A stretch of DNA of 64,000 nt. Source: Heterobilharzia americana. Lineage: Eukaryota; Platyhelminthes; Trematoda; Strigeidida; Schistosomatidae. The translations under genes and the position numbers were made by a program. The stretch is taken from contig OX104127.1 of NCBI GenBank assembly GCA_944470555.2, forward strand, positions 151,791,776 to 151,855,775. Reading direction: 5' to 3'. Below are positions 10,130-21,739 of this stretch, in pieces; the stretch's first letter is position 1; every line of letters starts with the position of its first letter. The notes under the pieces were generated by a model that had not been told where the DNA came from, searched no databases, and saw only the letters and a list, made by a program, of their open reading frames with translations.

Positions 10130-13100
10130 TCTATTATCTAGCGTGCACAAAAATTACAAATGGAAGACCTTCATGAAGTCACCTAAAAATATCATGTACA
10201 TCCAAGGCCTCACTGAAAAAAGGTCATAAAATAGCTTGGTGTTGTTTGGAGTATAAAGACCTTCAGAAAAGGTTGGTTACTCTTAAAAGCCTCTTATGCA
10301 ATCATAAATTCACAAAGGCACATTACAGCATGCTTCTAGTATGGTAAAAAGCAACACAAACCAAATCTTAATTGACATGACAATTACGAGAAGTAATGAT
10401 GAGATAAAGCTGGAAAGATGGCGAAGGAAATCGCGATAGCATATTTGAAAGCTATCTAGACTTTTCTCGTGATACCTGGTGTGAAAATGTTGATGTTAAG
10501 TAAGACCTTAGGATAGGAGTGATAGTTAAATGATCTACACTCGAAAAAGGTAGAACACTGAAGAAACTTTTAGCCATTCTTCTGCTGTCCTTCTGTTCCT
10601 CAGTAACCAGTCTCTAGCTACGGAAATATTGACATGAAGCTTCAAAGTCTCTTTTAATTTGTGAAGGCCGTAAGTACCTTAAGACAAGGAAGCATTTTGA
10701 GTACTGAAGAACTGCAGCCTAAAATATTAGAAAATAGCTGAGGATTCTTTGTCACATTGAACGAGGTGCTGTCTCGATTATGAAAGCTAGTTAGATCATA
10801 GGACCAACACGGCCTGCAAGATCCTAAGTACCTGTGTATCATTTGAAACCTAAATGAACTTCAAGAACAGTGACTTCAAGAAAATCGATCAGGTTGCGAA
10901 CCCGGCTGTTGCTGCATCGGCCAGATTGTTACTCCATGCCGGAGTTTGGAACACAACCCTCCTTAAGATCGAACTAATATGTTGACCATAAGGATTAGTT
11001 AGACTGTGTCTGCTGAAAGGCCCAGGAGGAGTGTTGCACGTTGAGGTAGTTGCCTGAGTAACAGATCGGATGCACAAAATATCACAGATGCACCCAAATC
11101 TTGTTTTTGTCTAACTCATGAAAATTCTGACATCCTTTATCGCTAAGTATTTTGTCTTATCTTTTTGCCCGCCAGCATAATTTATAATTCCTGTATCATC
11201 TTCCGTTTTGCAGTCCCCCTGGTCTTTGACATTAACCTGTTGTGTTTCGTTTTTCCTTGGCATACAGTTATACCAGATGCTGTGTTATTCGAATCTTCTT
11301 TGAAGATCTGCTTATCTCGTAAAATCATGACTGCTTTCACTTCTTTGAACATGTATCTTCTCATCTACTGTTGATTCAATTAGTGTTTTGAGCAGACTGA
11401 CTGATTTCAAGAAAATATTCATCACGAACTAAAGTCACTTACAGAACCAGTCACTAGGGAACTAGTTTGCTCTAGTGGGCGACCCTACAGCAATACACTC
11501 CCACAGTCGTGCCACTGATCAAGGCCAGCAATATTACTTCTCACAGAAAACGTGATGACGCTGAACCACTAAGCTGGAATCGGGTGGCATATGTTTCCTA
11601 CTTCTATCACTTCGCTATTAACTGTGACTATCATCCATTTTCATCGGTGAGCATTTGTCCTCATACTCAACTTGGTACGCTCCATGGATACGGCTTCTCT
11701 TCAGAACTTCAAGATATTCATTTCACAGCAAGTGACTAGTGAGGACTAGACTGGTCTGACTGGTTTCAGTGTAGCATTTCTTACTTTAATAACTACTGAG
11801 AACTAGGAGCACTGAACGGCTATTTCCTCCTAGTTTAAGGCTTCCCAGTAATGTGCGTGTGTTTGGGTTCCAAATTTTAGTTAACAGACAACATTGTAAG
11901 CAGGTATCCTAGTCGATGTCAATTCGTTTATGCATAGCATATCCGAGTAATCATATGTTGCAACTTACAAAATTTAAGACGCTGGGTGGTATGATTGTAC
12001 ACGTAAATATTTTTTACCCAACAGAAAGCTATTTAATTCATTCATAAACTTATAAACAGATTTTTGATGAAGCCTGCATGGTAGAGGAACCAGAAAACAT
12101 TTTTCCCACTGGAGAATTCTTTTCAAAAAATATTATACGTTTCATTCAATTTTCAACATTTAAATAAATCAAGAAGCACTAGATTTGTAGATTCAACTAG
12201 TTTTTGTTAGCTATGTGAATTATTCTTCTATTTTCCCAGTCAATACTGATATCGGAATTCAGCTTCCATCATTGTAAACTGTTGGAATTTACACGGCCTA
12301 ATATTAGGTCGTGGTAAGGACAGTTGGAGCGAGAAAACAACTACGTTCTTCTGAAAGTAAAGCTCATAATTTCTAGATATAACAGTGAATATCTTGGAGA
12401 CTGCCGATGACTGACATTGAGATCTGGATAAATTCATATCAGCAATGAGGCATTTATGCAGTGGGGTGATAAGTCAATAAAACATGATCAGTTTTGTACA
12501 TCAAGTTGATAGTCATCGGGAATGAAGTCGTAAGGTGTACACGTTGACTGACACATTCCTCATGTGTTTCATAAAAAGTATCTAAATAATTCAGCACTTG
12601 TTTATCAGCCAATTCATTCTGTTTACCAACAAACTTGCTAATGTTTGCATTAGTTTCATCCATTTTTGATACTAATATTGTTCTGGCCGTTAGATGACCT
12701 GATACGTCTCAAACAATCATTGCTATTCTACTATGGTTGCATTAATTTTGTAGCAATCACTTCCTTAAAGCATTTAATTGTAAATATCTGTGAACAAAAA
12801 CCTTTTCTTAAAAAGTTAATGATCATTTGCTTGAAGGAGATAACCGTATTTAATAATCAGAGTAACAATCAAGCACTCAATTCTCACACCTTGTCAAATA
12901 AGCATACGATGTTTCAAGCAGTATTCAATTAAGTTGTCTTTGCGGTCATTTATTCTCACAGAAATGAAATGAGGTCAGGATACATGCAGAATAATTAATC
13001 AAAAAAAGACATCATAAGGTAATGTGTAAGTATATATTTGTCATGTGAATTTTTAGATTTCTTTGGCACTGGGGTGAACTACTTTTCAGTGATTTTCATC

Positions 13101-13840
13101 TTTGATTTCGTATGATGATTAACCTAACATTTACCAAAAGGGATGTCTTAGATGAGAACTAGTCTAAATAATATCACTTTGATGTGATTATGAGCTCTAA
13201 GTTACGCTGAAAATGTTATCAAGTTAATAACACTGTATCTCTATTTACTATATTAAATAAGCCCATGTAACATGAAATTATATTCTACGATAATGCCCAA
13301 GTTTTACAATTATATTAACGAATCTCTTATTTACTTGAAATTAGTGAACGGTTACTATTCAGAGCTGAAGTACGTATATCTCGTCAGTAATAATAATAAT
13401 AATTCAACTTTGAAACTACCTACTTAGATATGCATTTTTTTCGTCAAGATGATATCAGTGTTGGACTAAATCATTTCACGTACGAATATATCACCAAGGC
13501 CGGTTATTATGACCAGCGCATATATTTGATAGTACCGTTGTTGACTTGCAGGTGATCTCTGGAGTTATATAAATTCCTTTAATGGTAGTCTTTCATGGCA
13601 GACTGAAACAAGTTAGGGAATTACTGAAACACGCACAGCCCTGTTGTTTGCTTCTGAGAATCTTTAACAGAAGCCCTGACCACATACTTTTAACATGAAA
13701 ATTACTCTGGATAGTCACATATCACCGTCAACTCAGCTGATGGAAAAGCAAAGCCTTGCATTAGAATCTCCAAAAATGCATCCTGACTGCAGCCACTCTA
13801 GCATGCCCAGTCATCCTTCATAAGAGGTACACTCGGAATT
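10130..13840. other. A+T-rich sequence with a G+C-richer patch, no gene seen
   Basis: No gene was recognised. A patch at about 10868-11075 is visibly richer in G+C; on the minus strand it is open for 62 codons, with PPGPFSRHSLTNPYGQH in the middle, which I cannot assign. A short (TAA)n run lies at 13386-13402. Confidence 0.4.
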
Positions 13841-13844
13841 CCAC

Positions 13845-14640
13845 TTCTTTGATGCCCAACTTTAAAGAAGAGATGACAATTCAGTTCAGAGATCTATTTA
13901 CAGAAAGCCTACTTGGAGCAGGAAGTTTATTAATTTTCAAGGCTTTGTGCCCTTAAGCAGAAAGAAGAATCTTATTAGTTGACTCTCATCAAGAGTACGA
14001 ACAATGTGCATGGAGAATACCATCTATGACGAATGAGAAAACTTGCGAGAATTTCTGATGAAAAGTGGATGCCCACTGAAATTTATATATAAGAATCTAA
14101 AGTCAAAAAAATGCCACAGAAGGCGGGCAAACTGCTCCGAAATAGATTTTCTGACCTCTAATTCAAGGGAGATAATATGGAAGATATACTCAGAAAGAGA
14201 CTATCAAGGTCCATTAACAAAGAATTCTTTGCTGCCAATCTTAGAATCACATTCTCCCATCCGAAACGCACTCGTCACTACGCAAACGATAAGCTAGAGC
14301 ATTGGGCAATTTCAGTGTGTATACATCAGTCTACTTGCTCCTGCACAGTCGAGTGCATTGGCTGTACCATGAGCCAACTTATGCAAAGCGCTCGCGAACA
14401 CTACCCAACCTAGCTAACTAGCGGAAAATGGAAATCCGCCCTCAGCTCTGTGACAGAACACTTAGGGAACTCAGGACATTTGACTCTTTTTGATAAGTCC
14501 TTCAAAATCCTGTACGGAGTACGACTATGCCACTCAAAAATGGTGAGGCTAAGATACTTGATCACAGCTCAAGCATTAGCGATTCAAAAGTTCAGACCAT
14601 CATTATGAGTTCAGAAGCAGCATGCGCAACCTCCTTCTTT
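13845..14640 (+). pseudogene. Penelope-like element 2: RT end plus GIY-YIG, defective
   Basis: In shifting plus-strand frames the region reads an RT C-terminal block resembling IYRKPTW…FxGFVPL (13900-13950), then SSRVRTMCMENTIYD (about 13985-14030), REFLMKSGCPLKFIYKN (about 14045-14095) and FAANLRITFSHPKRTRHYAN. The GIY-YIG core CTVECIGCTMSQL follows near 14344. It ends with TEHLGNSGHL and LRYLITAQALAIQKF (to about 14605). The nuclease tyrosine of the YIG motif is changed to C (ECIG), and there are several stops and frameshifts. This order, RT then GIY-YIG, is diagnostic of Penelope-like elements. It is closely related to the copy at 5.1 kb and extends it upstream. Confidence 0.8.
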
Positions 14641-14644
14641 GCCA

Positions 14645-15060
14645 CGGGCAATGTAGGTTATCGTCCACTCTAGACAACCCATTTGTGATGCAACCGTCTT
14701 TTCTTTATTATTTCTAAAAAGAATTATCTAAAATAGCCACGGTTTGGCAGACTGAAGTTATTGATCCTGCGTTGCGAGTGACAGTGAAATAAAAACTAAA
14801 TAGATTGAAATATTGAAATATTGAAAAACATTCCTCCAGGTATACTTCACCAATCCATTATGGTCAAGAATTAGTTTCCGAGGGTATCATTTTGTAATCA
14901 ATTCAAACTGCTGAATACTGCATCGAGAAATTATGCAGATAGCGTAGAAAACGAGTATTGAAAATGTGAATTGGTAAAGTTTTATTATAAAAATAATATT
15001 TCTCATGTTAAAGACAGCTTAAGTGTTAAAGAAACTGATGAATAACAGCATATGAATCTT
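14645..15060. other. A+T-rich sequence, no gene seen
   Basis: Probably includes the 3' end of Penelope-like element 2 (near 14640-14720), but no boundary is visible. A short ATTGAAATATTGAAATATTG duplication lies near 14803-14823. Confidence 0.35.
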
Positions 15061-15061
15061 G

Positions 15062-15165
15062 CGGTCCACGGATCTCGTAGCTCAGTTGGTAGGACACCGA
15101 GCCGGTAACCCGGTAGTCTATAAATCGAATCCGGCCACGGTCCAAATTTTCATTTCACCTTCAAT
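15062..15165 (+). mobile_element. tRNA-derived SINE or tRNA pseudogene, group (d)
   Basis: The sequence has a perfect box A (TAGCTCAGTTGG), a good anticodon-like arm (CCGAG…CCCGG around CCGGTAA) and a box B-like AAATCGAATCC. The T stem does not pair and the D stem partner is GGAC rather than GAGC, so it is not a working tRNA. A tail with CATTTCACCTTCAATCATCACC resembles the tails at 20.98 and 46.13 kb, so it reads as a dispersed tRNA-headed element. Confidence 0.6.
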
Positions 15166-15169
15166 CATC

Positions 15170-17165
15170 ACCCAGTATATATTCATTATCTTTGTGTACA
15201 ATGCAACTTCATTTCTCTACATAATGTGAAATTAGCTCGTTTTGAATGTATCTCAGATATTTAGGTCTTCATTGAGACATCTCGATTTTATACATATTTC
15301 ATGGTGAAGTAAAACAAAACATTTGTTTCAGCCATTGAAACTTGATTGTGACACAAAATTTAATACTAGACTGCAAGGCATATCCCTATCGTGAGGCCAA
15401 GATATATAAACCCAGTATCTGAACAGAGATAAGTACAGTAGATTAGATGCATAACCACTTCGCTGATAGAGAAATACCTAAAACATTGTACCATGTGCAA
15501 TTTACATTGAACGATTTTAGTTGTACTGAAGTTGTTAGGTAGCAATATGTAAGACAAAAACACGACTTTAGATTCTTCTTGTTTTTCAGAGCCTTAAATA
15601 TACATTTCCTCTAAACCACAAATAAGGAGTATACCAAACACAAAACGCTGTGATAAAAAAAGCACAATCATGATGGTGAGAGCATGTAAAGAAATAAGAT
15701 AATTCTATGATGATAGAGGCAGAGAGATTAACTTTACTGATACATCCCTATTTATAAAACAAGAGAGATAAACTTAATGGATTCGGTTCTAAAATACATT
15801 CAACTTTTAAAAAGGTCAAACCGTAGTCAAAAATAGTTGACCCCTTATAAGGCAGGCTTTATTAATCTGTAATACTTCTCAAGTTAGTAATACTGACTCA
15901 CTACACGTATATTTTTGGTAAAAGTGAGTAGACTGAGTGAATTCTTTACTAATGCTTAGGTAAGACATTTATTTATATTTGTGGAATTAGTTGTTAATTA
16001 CCTATTGTCAAAACTCATGATTATGGACATGCTGTCGCACTTCACTTTCCATAACTATGTACAGGTGATATTCCCAGAATGCCGTACCTGTAATTCATGA
16101 AAACGGACTGTATGCATTGTACACCATAGGTTTTATATGCCTTTCTAGTTTATATCAATTTGGATAACGAGAATCTGTAACATTTCAATGATTTCTATCA
16201 GTAAAGGCTGCCTTTTTTCATCCTCATGAAATCTTGTTGCATTTACGTGATGCATCCTAAATACACAGCCACAAGCAATGATTTGTCATCAGTATTTCAT
16301 CTTCAAAATAACTTTTTGTGACTTAAGGTTTTGACACTTTTTGCTGTTGATTCACAGGACTGAATTACCATATAAACCGAGTTAGAGTTTCAATGAGAAC
16401 ACCAGCACTCAGATTCAAGACTACCCATTACTAAATACTATTTAACCCTATCCACTTCTAAATTAATCCTTTTTACACTTATGTTCCAGGCAGTAAACGT
16501 TACCCGCCCATCAGATACGTTTATCAAAATCGCAACTTAAACATCGGTTATGAGAACATAAACAGAAATATTAGAATCAAAGACCAGTAGTAAAACTTTG
16601 TAGAATTTAATTCTGCTTGTTTGAACAATACACTCAGGCATTGCAGTGAGTTGTTATCGACAAAACTCTGTATTAATAAAGATTGAAAATCAAATAGTAT
16701 TTGCATGTAAAAATCTATACACGTCAACAAACCGTTCTACGTCTATGAGATGGGTACCAGACGATTTCTAAAATGAATATACAATAATTTACTCAAAACC
16801 CAAATTTACAGGTATTGAACTGAGGCATAAACGTTTCGAAAGCATATTCTAGTACATGATTCTAATTTGGTACTAGAATTATTGATCTGTGTCACAAATT
16901 AAAGGCTAGTTTACAGTCATTCCACGTAGATTGTATCATTTTAATATCACGTTTATTGGCACAATCATAAATTGCACACTTGGCACATAAAAGATTTTAG
17001 TTCAGTAAATTTGGCAGTGAGTGGTTTTCATTAATCACAGTACATGAGATGTAGCTTAACAAGTCACGTGGGTTATAAGAAACGGTCGTTTTCTTTACGG
17101 TATTTGAGCTTGAAAATAGTTGCAAAAACAACGACAAATTTCTAGATTACTGATCTTTATGGGGT
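15170..17165. other. A+T-rich sequence, no gene seen
   Basis: No coding, RNA or repeat signal that I can support. Confidence 0.4.
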
Positions 17166-17169
17166 TTGT

Positions 17170-17960
17170 CACTCTATGTTTAGCTAACTGACTCCGACGG
17201 GCTATTCTGACTTATGTACTTGACCCCATATTCATTACATGGGATTTGGTAGACTACATTATTTTGCTTAATTGGATCTACCGGATCCTTAAGGCTACAA
17301 AGCTTACCTCTGAGTGAGATTTCAGGCTTAAATGCCACCTTAATTCCGGCCTTCTTGAGGATTCTACGTAAAGTTTCTAATGTTCCTTCCTTATATGGTA
17401 ACACAGCAGAGGCATTGAACTGATTTCTACACGTGTTGTTGCCATTATTTGTACTCGCATTGCTGTTATTATTTTGTTTTTATGTTTTCCTACGAATTTC
17501 TTAACAAACTGTAGAGGATTATTGGTAGTTAGTAACGCTTCTTTTATATGTATCGATCCCTTGTTTAAATCCTCACGCTGACTGGTGAGGTTTTTAGCTT
17601 TATCATTTAGACGTTTATATAAACCCGCTTTAATTGACATTGGATGAGATGAACTGAAGTCTAGATACCTTTAAGAATGTGTTAATTTCCTGTAGACGGT
17701 GGTATCTGAACCATAGTTTGTCCTTAGCTTTATCCAGCAATCCACCATAGGTAATTCTCCTTGTTCATTTTCTACCTCGTAAGTGCATTAGATAGCGTCC
17801 ACTACTGAGTTTATTTATGTGAAGAAACTGTCGATGTGTTCCGATTTCAACACATTAAATGTACCATCCACATATGTTGCCAAAGACAAATTTACCTGAT
17901 GCCATGGAATCTGACTGACTCAAAGTTCACCCTATTGAAAAGTCGCCTTTCCAGCCCAAA
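17170..17960 (-). pseudogene. Penelope-like element 3: RT with mutated YVDD plus GIY-YIG start
   Basis: On the minus strand the order is ATYVDGTFNVLKSEHIDSFF (about 17880-17820), INSVVDAI, PMVDCWIKLRTN, TVYRKLTHS, RYLDFSSSHPMSIKAGLYKR, then FVKKFVGKHKNK and PYKEGTLETLRRILKKAGIK. VVYQIPCNEYGVKYISQ follows, the start of a GIY-YIG domain. This is the RT palm-to-C-terminus and nuclease order of a Penelope-like element. The catalytic YVDD has become YVDG at 17863-17874, the CxxC pair before YIG has lost its second cysteine (CNEYG), and frames shift several times. The remainder of the nuclease is missing, so the 3' end is truncated at about 17175. The sequence differs from the copies at 5 and 14 kb, suggesting another subfamily. 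Confidence 0.85.
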
Positions 17961-17964
17961 CAGA

Positions 17965-18530
17965 GGAGTCTAATTAATCATTTCGTTTATCGCTTTCAGA
18001 ACCTTTCTTGGAATCCAATGAACATTTGTTTACTTCATCAGTCGTGAGTCAAAAGTATTGGGTAATTTAGGGACCATCAAAGCCCTTAGAATACCCGCAA
18101 CTATGATGCGAAAGTTAGAATTGTTTAGAAAAAAATTCGATAATTTTCAAGCAGGGTAAGGAACAACTATTCCTCTGCTAGCAACTTAAGGTAGTTGAAT
18201 ACCTTCATCAGTATGTAATTGCATGGACTGTGGATAAGGTCGATCTCCTGGCATGATGAAGTGTTCGATTAAAATGATGGTTTTAGGACTAAACGAAGGT
18301 AATCATATTCATCACTTTTGAACATTATTTTGTTCAAATTACATTTAAAGCTTAAAACTTAGTATTCATCTTGATGAATTCAGTTCACGATGGATACTTA
18401 GGGTGTTACCAAAGCATATTTTCTCTCCTCCAATTTTATGTCGGAGTAACGCTTCATTTAGTTTATATATATAACAGCGTTATAGCCAGCGACCTATAGT
18501 CACAGATTTAAATGAATTGATGAACCATTC
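17965..18530. other. A+T-rich sequence, possible Penelope upstream relic
   Basis: This may hold further decayed RT sequence of the minus-strand Penelope-like element, but no motif is readable. Confidence 0.3.
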
Positions 18531-18766
18531 TTAGTTGATGGGCTACAAAGTAAATGCCTGCACTTTGTCTAGAAATACCACCAGCAGTCCAGCCGCAGAA
18601 CTACCAGTGAACACAGGCCCTCTGACAAAAGCAGAAGTCCTGAATGCCATAAAGCTACTGAAATTCGGGAAAGCAACACGACCAGATGGAAGTCCGCCAG
18701 AAGCACTGAAAACAGACACAGAGACAACAGCCGACATGCTCACACCACACCACTACTGCAGAAGGA

Positions 18767-18818
18767 TGGGAAGGAAGGAGGGAAGGAAGGAAGGAAGGAA
18801 GGGAGGAAGGAAGGAAAG
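18767..18818. repeat. (GGAA)n microsatellite inside RT coding sequence
   Basis: An imperfect GGAA/GGGA array of about 50 bp replaces the block preceding IDWKRKGYPVKLPKKG. The frame is open across it, encoding a Lys-Glu-Gly-Arg repeat. Confidence 0.9.
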
Positions 18819-18995
18819 GTACCTGGCGATCGATTGGAAGAGGAAGGGCTACCCTGTCAAACTCCCAAAGAAGGGAGAAATAAGCCTTTGCAAGAACTGG
18901 CTCGGAATCATGCTGCTGTTCACCGCAAGCAAAATGTTGTGCTGCATCATCCTGGAGAGACTGAGAGATGCGTTGGATTCAAAATTACGACCACA

Positions 18996-19018
18996 ACAGG
19001 CAGGCAGGCAGGCAGGCA

Positions 19019-19075
<57 letters not shown>
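18996..19075. repeat. (CAGG)n(CTGG)n microsatellite inside RT coding sequence
   Basis: About 80 bp of CAGG units turn into CTGG units between the conserved codons for KLRPQQ and GFRKNKS. The frame stays open across it, adding an Ala-Gly-Trp-Leu repeat. Copy 1 has only a short GCTGACTGGCTTCAGG at the same site. Confidence 0.92.
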
Positions 19076-19076
<1 letters not shown>

Positions 19077-19693
19077 ATTCAGGAAGAACAAATCGTCCAC
19101 GGATCAAATTGCAACGCTACACTACGCATCATCATAGAACAGAATATAGAATGCCAGTCAACCCTCTACCTCAACTTCATCGACTTTGAAAAGGCCTTCG
19201 ACAGCGTCGACTGAGAAGTAAGTTGGCAGTTGCCACTAATCTTTATCAACCTCATTCAACAGCTATACGAAGACGTCACATGCCAAGTGATCCACAGTAG
19301 AAAGGTCAGTGATGCTTTTGAAGTGAAGACAGGAGTGAGACAAGACTGCCACTTGTCACTCATGATCTTCCTGATTGTGGTCGACTGTATCATGCAGCAA
19401 ACCGTGAGGAGCGGGAAGATGGACATACACGGGCCGGACCGATGAGAAGACCGCAGAAGAGGATTTGGATTTCGTCAACGATGATGATTTATGTCTAATG
19501 TCATGTGGCACAAACTCGAAGATCTACAGGTGAAAAATAACAAGTTGACAGAAGAGGTAGGGCAGCGCAAACGGGACTTCAGGTGAACGTGGAGAAGACG
19601 GAAGTGATGAAGATGCCTAACCAACTAGAGGGTCAACAACGAGAGGCACTAATCACCATTAACGAAAGATACCTAAAGGAACTTGTCGCTTTC

Positions 19694-19852
19694 ACCTACC
19701 TACCAATATACCTACCTACCTACATACATACATACATAAATACATACATACGTACATACATACATACATACATACATACATACATACATACATACATACA
19801 TACATACATACATACATACAGACAGACGGACAGACAGACAGACAGACATAGG
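19694..19852. repeat. Compound (CTAC)n(CATA)n(CAGA)n microsatellite in RT coding sequence
   Basis: It starts after the codons for VAFTYL and ends before GSIDSTTGGT, the same codon position as the array in copy 1. Unit order CTAC, CATA, CAGA matches copy 1 read on its coding strand, but here CATA dominates while in copy 1 CTAC dominates. Confidence 0.93.
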
Positions 19853-20509
19853 CAGCATCGACTCAACTACAGGCGGCACAAGCACAGATGACGATGTCGA
19901 AGCCAGGATCGGTAAGACAGCAACACAGGCTTTCACTAATCTGAAATCAGTGTGGAAATCTACTCCACTCCACTCAACATAAAGCGTGAACAACATCCGG
20001 ATTTTCAACACTGAATCAGTCGAGTCAGTGCTGTTATATGGATCAGAAAGTTGGCTTGTCACGAAAGGGATCTCCAACAAACTACAGACACTCATCAACA
20101 GCTGTTGCCTACCCTCACTCCATACTGAAGATCAGATCAGATGACGAGAAAGAATAAGCAACAAGGAACTCTGGCTGGTGACGAACCAACCAAGAACCTA
20201 TCACCCAACAAATATGCACTGGGAGGGAGTTGAGATGGATTGGGCACACGCTGAGAAGGCCGACTGTGGATTTCAAGCATCAGGCCAGGTCGTTGAGTGG
20301 AATCTGGAGGGGAAACGACGAGTTGGTCATCCGAGGCGAGTGTGTGTGATGGAGGAGATGATGTGAGGAAGAAATGAGAGCTTGTGGGTAGTCGTGGTGC
20401 CAGGTTTAAAAGACTGCAGAGGCGAGGGTTCAGTGGAGGCGTACTACTGAAGCCCTATATTCCACTAGGAACCCAACGGAAAAATAGTAAATAATAATAA
20501 AGTAAATGT

Positions 20510-20900
20510 ATCAATAATGCTGGTGGTTTCACCTTGATAATGGTGGCAAATAGTGACAAGTTGTGGAATCTAGCAAGCGTGTTTTTTCCTATTTGGGACT
20601 TTAACTGGCTTTCCTTGCCTACAGTTAAGTGAATTTGTTCCCACTGGAAGGTAGGTACATTAGGAAGAAAATTTCGAGGCAGGACGAAACGCATGATGCT
20701 TGTAGAATAAAGAAGTTCTGATCTATAAACTGTGTATTATTCTGTAATTAGAAATTGTCTCTACAAACAATCCCTTTGTGATAGACTTTCGTTGAACACA
20801 TAAAATGCACGAGTGTATGCTGTTCAGACCATCTGAGATACCTGTGATTTGTCAGACTGGTATTACTGATTCACTGTGATGACAACAGCTGACGTGAAGA
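20510..20900. other. Unassigned sequence, no gene seen
   Basis: No recognised coding or repeat content. Confidence 0.35.
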
Positions 20901-20904
20901 CCTG

Positions 20905-21005
20905 GGCAGCCCCACTAGCTGAGTGGCAGGCCGGTTATCCAGAAGCTGCTGGCTAGAATTTTGCTATAACCCAGGTTTTCACACCATCATCAAACATCAT
21001 TCCAT
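20905..21005 (+). mobile_element. tRNA-headed SINE remnant, group (d)
   Basis: A box A-like CTAGCTGAGTGG at about 20917 is followed by GGCCGGTTATCC and, after a degenerate box B region, AACCCAGGTTTTCACACC and CATCATC. The AACCCAGGTTTTCAC tail recurs at 46.11 kb. Confidence 0.55.
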
Positions 21006-21367
21006 ATTTATAGAGATTAATAATCTCAGGAAAAAGAGCTCACTAAAATACTTTTCGATACATCGATTAACCACTTCAGAGCGACTAACTTCTTCCAGTT
21101 GTCTAGTCCTTAGACCTGTCTGAATTCTGCTGATCCTTTTGGTAATTATGCATAAATACACTGTTTGCAAAAAGAATATGCTTATTCCAATACCTATTAA
21201 GGCTATATGCTCAGACTTTTTGTAAACCCTTTACCAAAGGAAGTCAGTATTACATCTTTAAATATTCATATATTATTGTATGTTCCAAATTTCATCATCT
21301 GCCTCATGGTATATACTCGCTTCATAAACATTTTGCATATGCCACAGCAACACCTAGACTAAAAGGC

Positions 21368-21735
21368 AAATCAACGTAAAACCTGGTTCAGAATTGTACT
21401 GCCTAAAATTGGCACAATTGACAGCAGCATGACAAGAATTTGAACGAAAATGAATGAAAATAAGGTAGACAAACGTGTGCGAGCGTAGAGAGGAGAGGTA
21501 AATGAAGGTTAATGAAAATGTTCAAGCATCCGAAGCTGACAAGGAGTAAATACATCTGCGTCATTACGATCGACTTCCAGTCATATCACAAAGTGTCTTT
21601 AACCATAGATTCCTATTATCTCTAGAATCCCAGCCAGGAAGTGTGCTCCCTCCGATAAGGCTGAGATTGACAGTTAGAGACTTTATGTACTGATACCATG
21701 TCTTGGTCTGACAACTTTTAGGCTTCTTCTTTCAG
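21368..21735 (-). pseudogene. 3' end of a second RTE-like RT family (fragment)
   Basis: On the minus strand about 21710-21550 reads SDQDMVSVHKVSNCQSQPY… and a TSWLGF…SMVKDTL block. It is homologous to the 31.7-32.6 kb fragment, where the same C-terminal block of an RT (LTVNLSxxG…LGWGPR-like) is recognised. Both end at the sequence TCAACGTAAAACCTGG (reverse complement of the 3' tail). Only the last part of the protein and the 3' tail remain, with several stops. Confidence 0.65.
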
Positions 21736-21739
21736 CCAA

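Larger units (their letters stand above)
18535..20400 (+). pseudogene. Reverse transcriptase of RTE-like copy 2
   Basis: Readable blocks in order are KAEVLNAIKLLKFGKATRPD (N-terminal RT motif, KATGPDG-like), LPKKGEISLCKNWLGIMLL, LERLRDALDSKLRP, GFRKNKSSTDQIATL, then after a 5-bp duplication LYLNFIDFEKAFDSVD. A stop and a deletion of roughly 24 bp follow, then FINLIQQLYEDVTCQVIH, VKTGVRQDCHLSLMIFLIVV and LDFVNDDDLCLMS (about 19463-19500) where FADDL is expected. After the third microsatellite come DDDVEARIGKTATQAFT, ESWLVTKGISNKLQT and GKRRVGHPRRVCVMEEM. The palm motif is broken and there are multiple frameshifts, so the protein is dead. Its expected activity was target-primed reverse transcription. 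Confidence 0.88.
18535..20505 (+). mobile_element. RTE-like non-LTR retrotransposon, copy 2 (5'-truncated, defective)
   Basis: The plus-strand copy starts inside the segment before the RT and runs to a 3' end with TTCCACTAGGAACCC at about 20459-20473, followed by a TAA/TAAA-rich tail to about 20505, typical of RTE-type ends. It is in opposite orientation to copy 1 and about 15 kb away. Three tetranucleotide arrays lie inside its RT coding sequence. No target-site duplication was identified. Confidence 0.88.

Noticed and set aside
15062..15145. Functional tRNA gene
   Set aside because: Box A and the anticodon arm look good, but the T stem does not pair and the D stem is mismatched. The tail resembles dispersed repeats.
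20178..20366. 62-codon plus-strand frame, and the related one at 686-874 on the minus strand
   Set aside because: Both are C-terminal scraps of the same RTE-like RT, not small genes.
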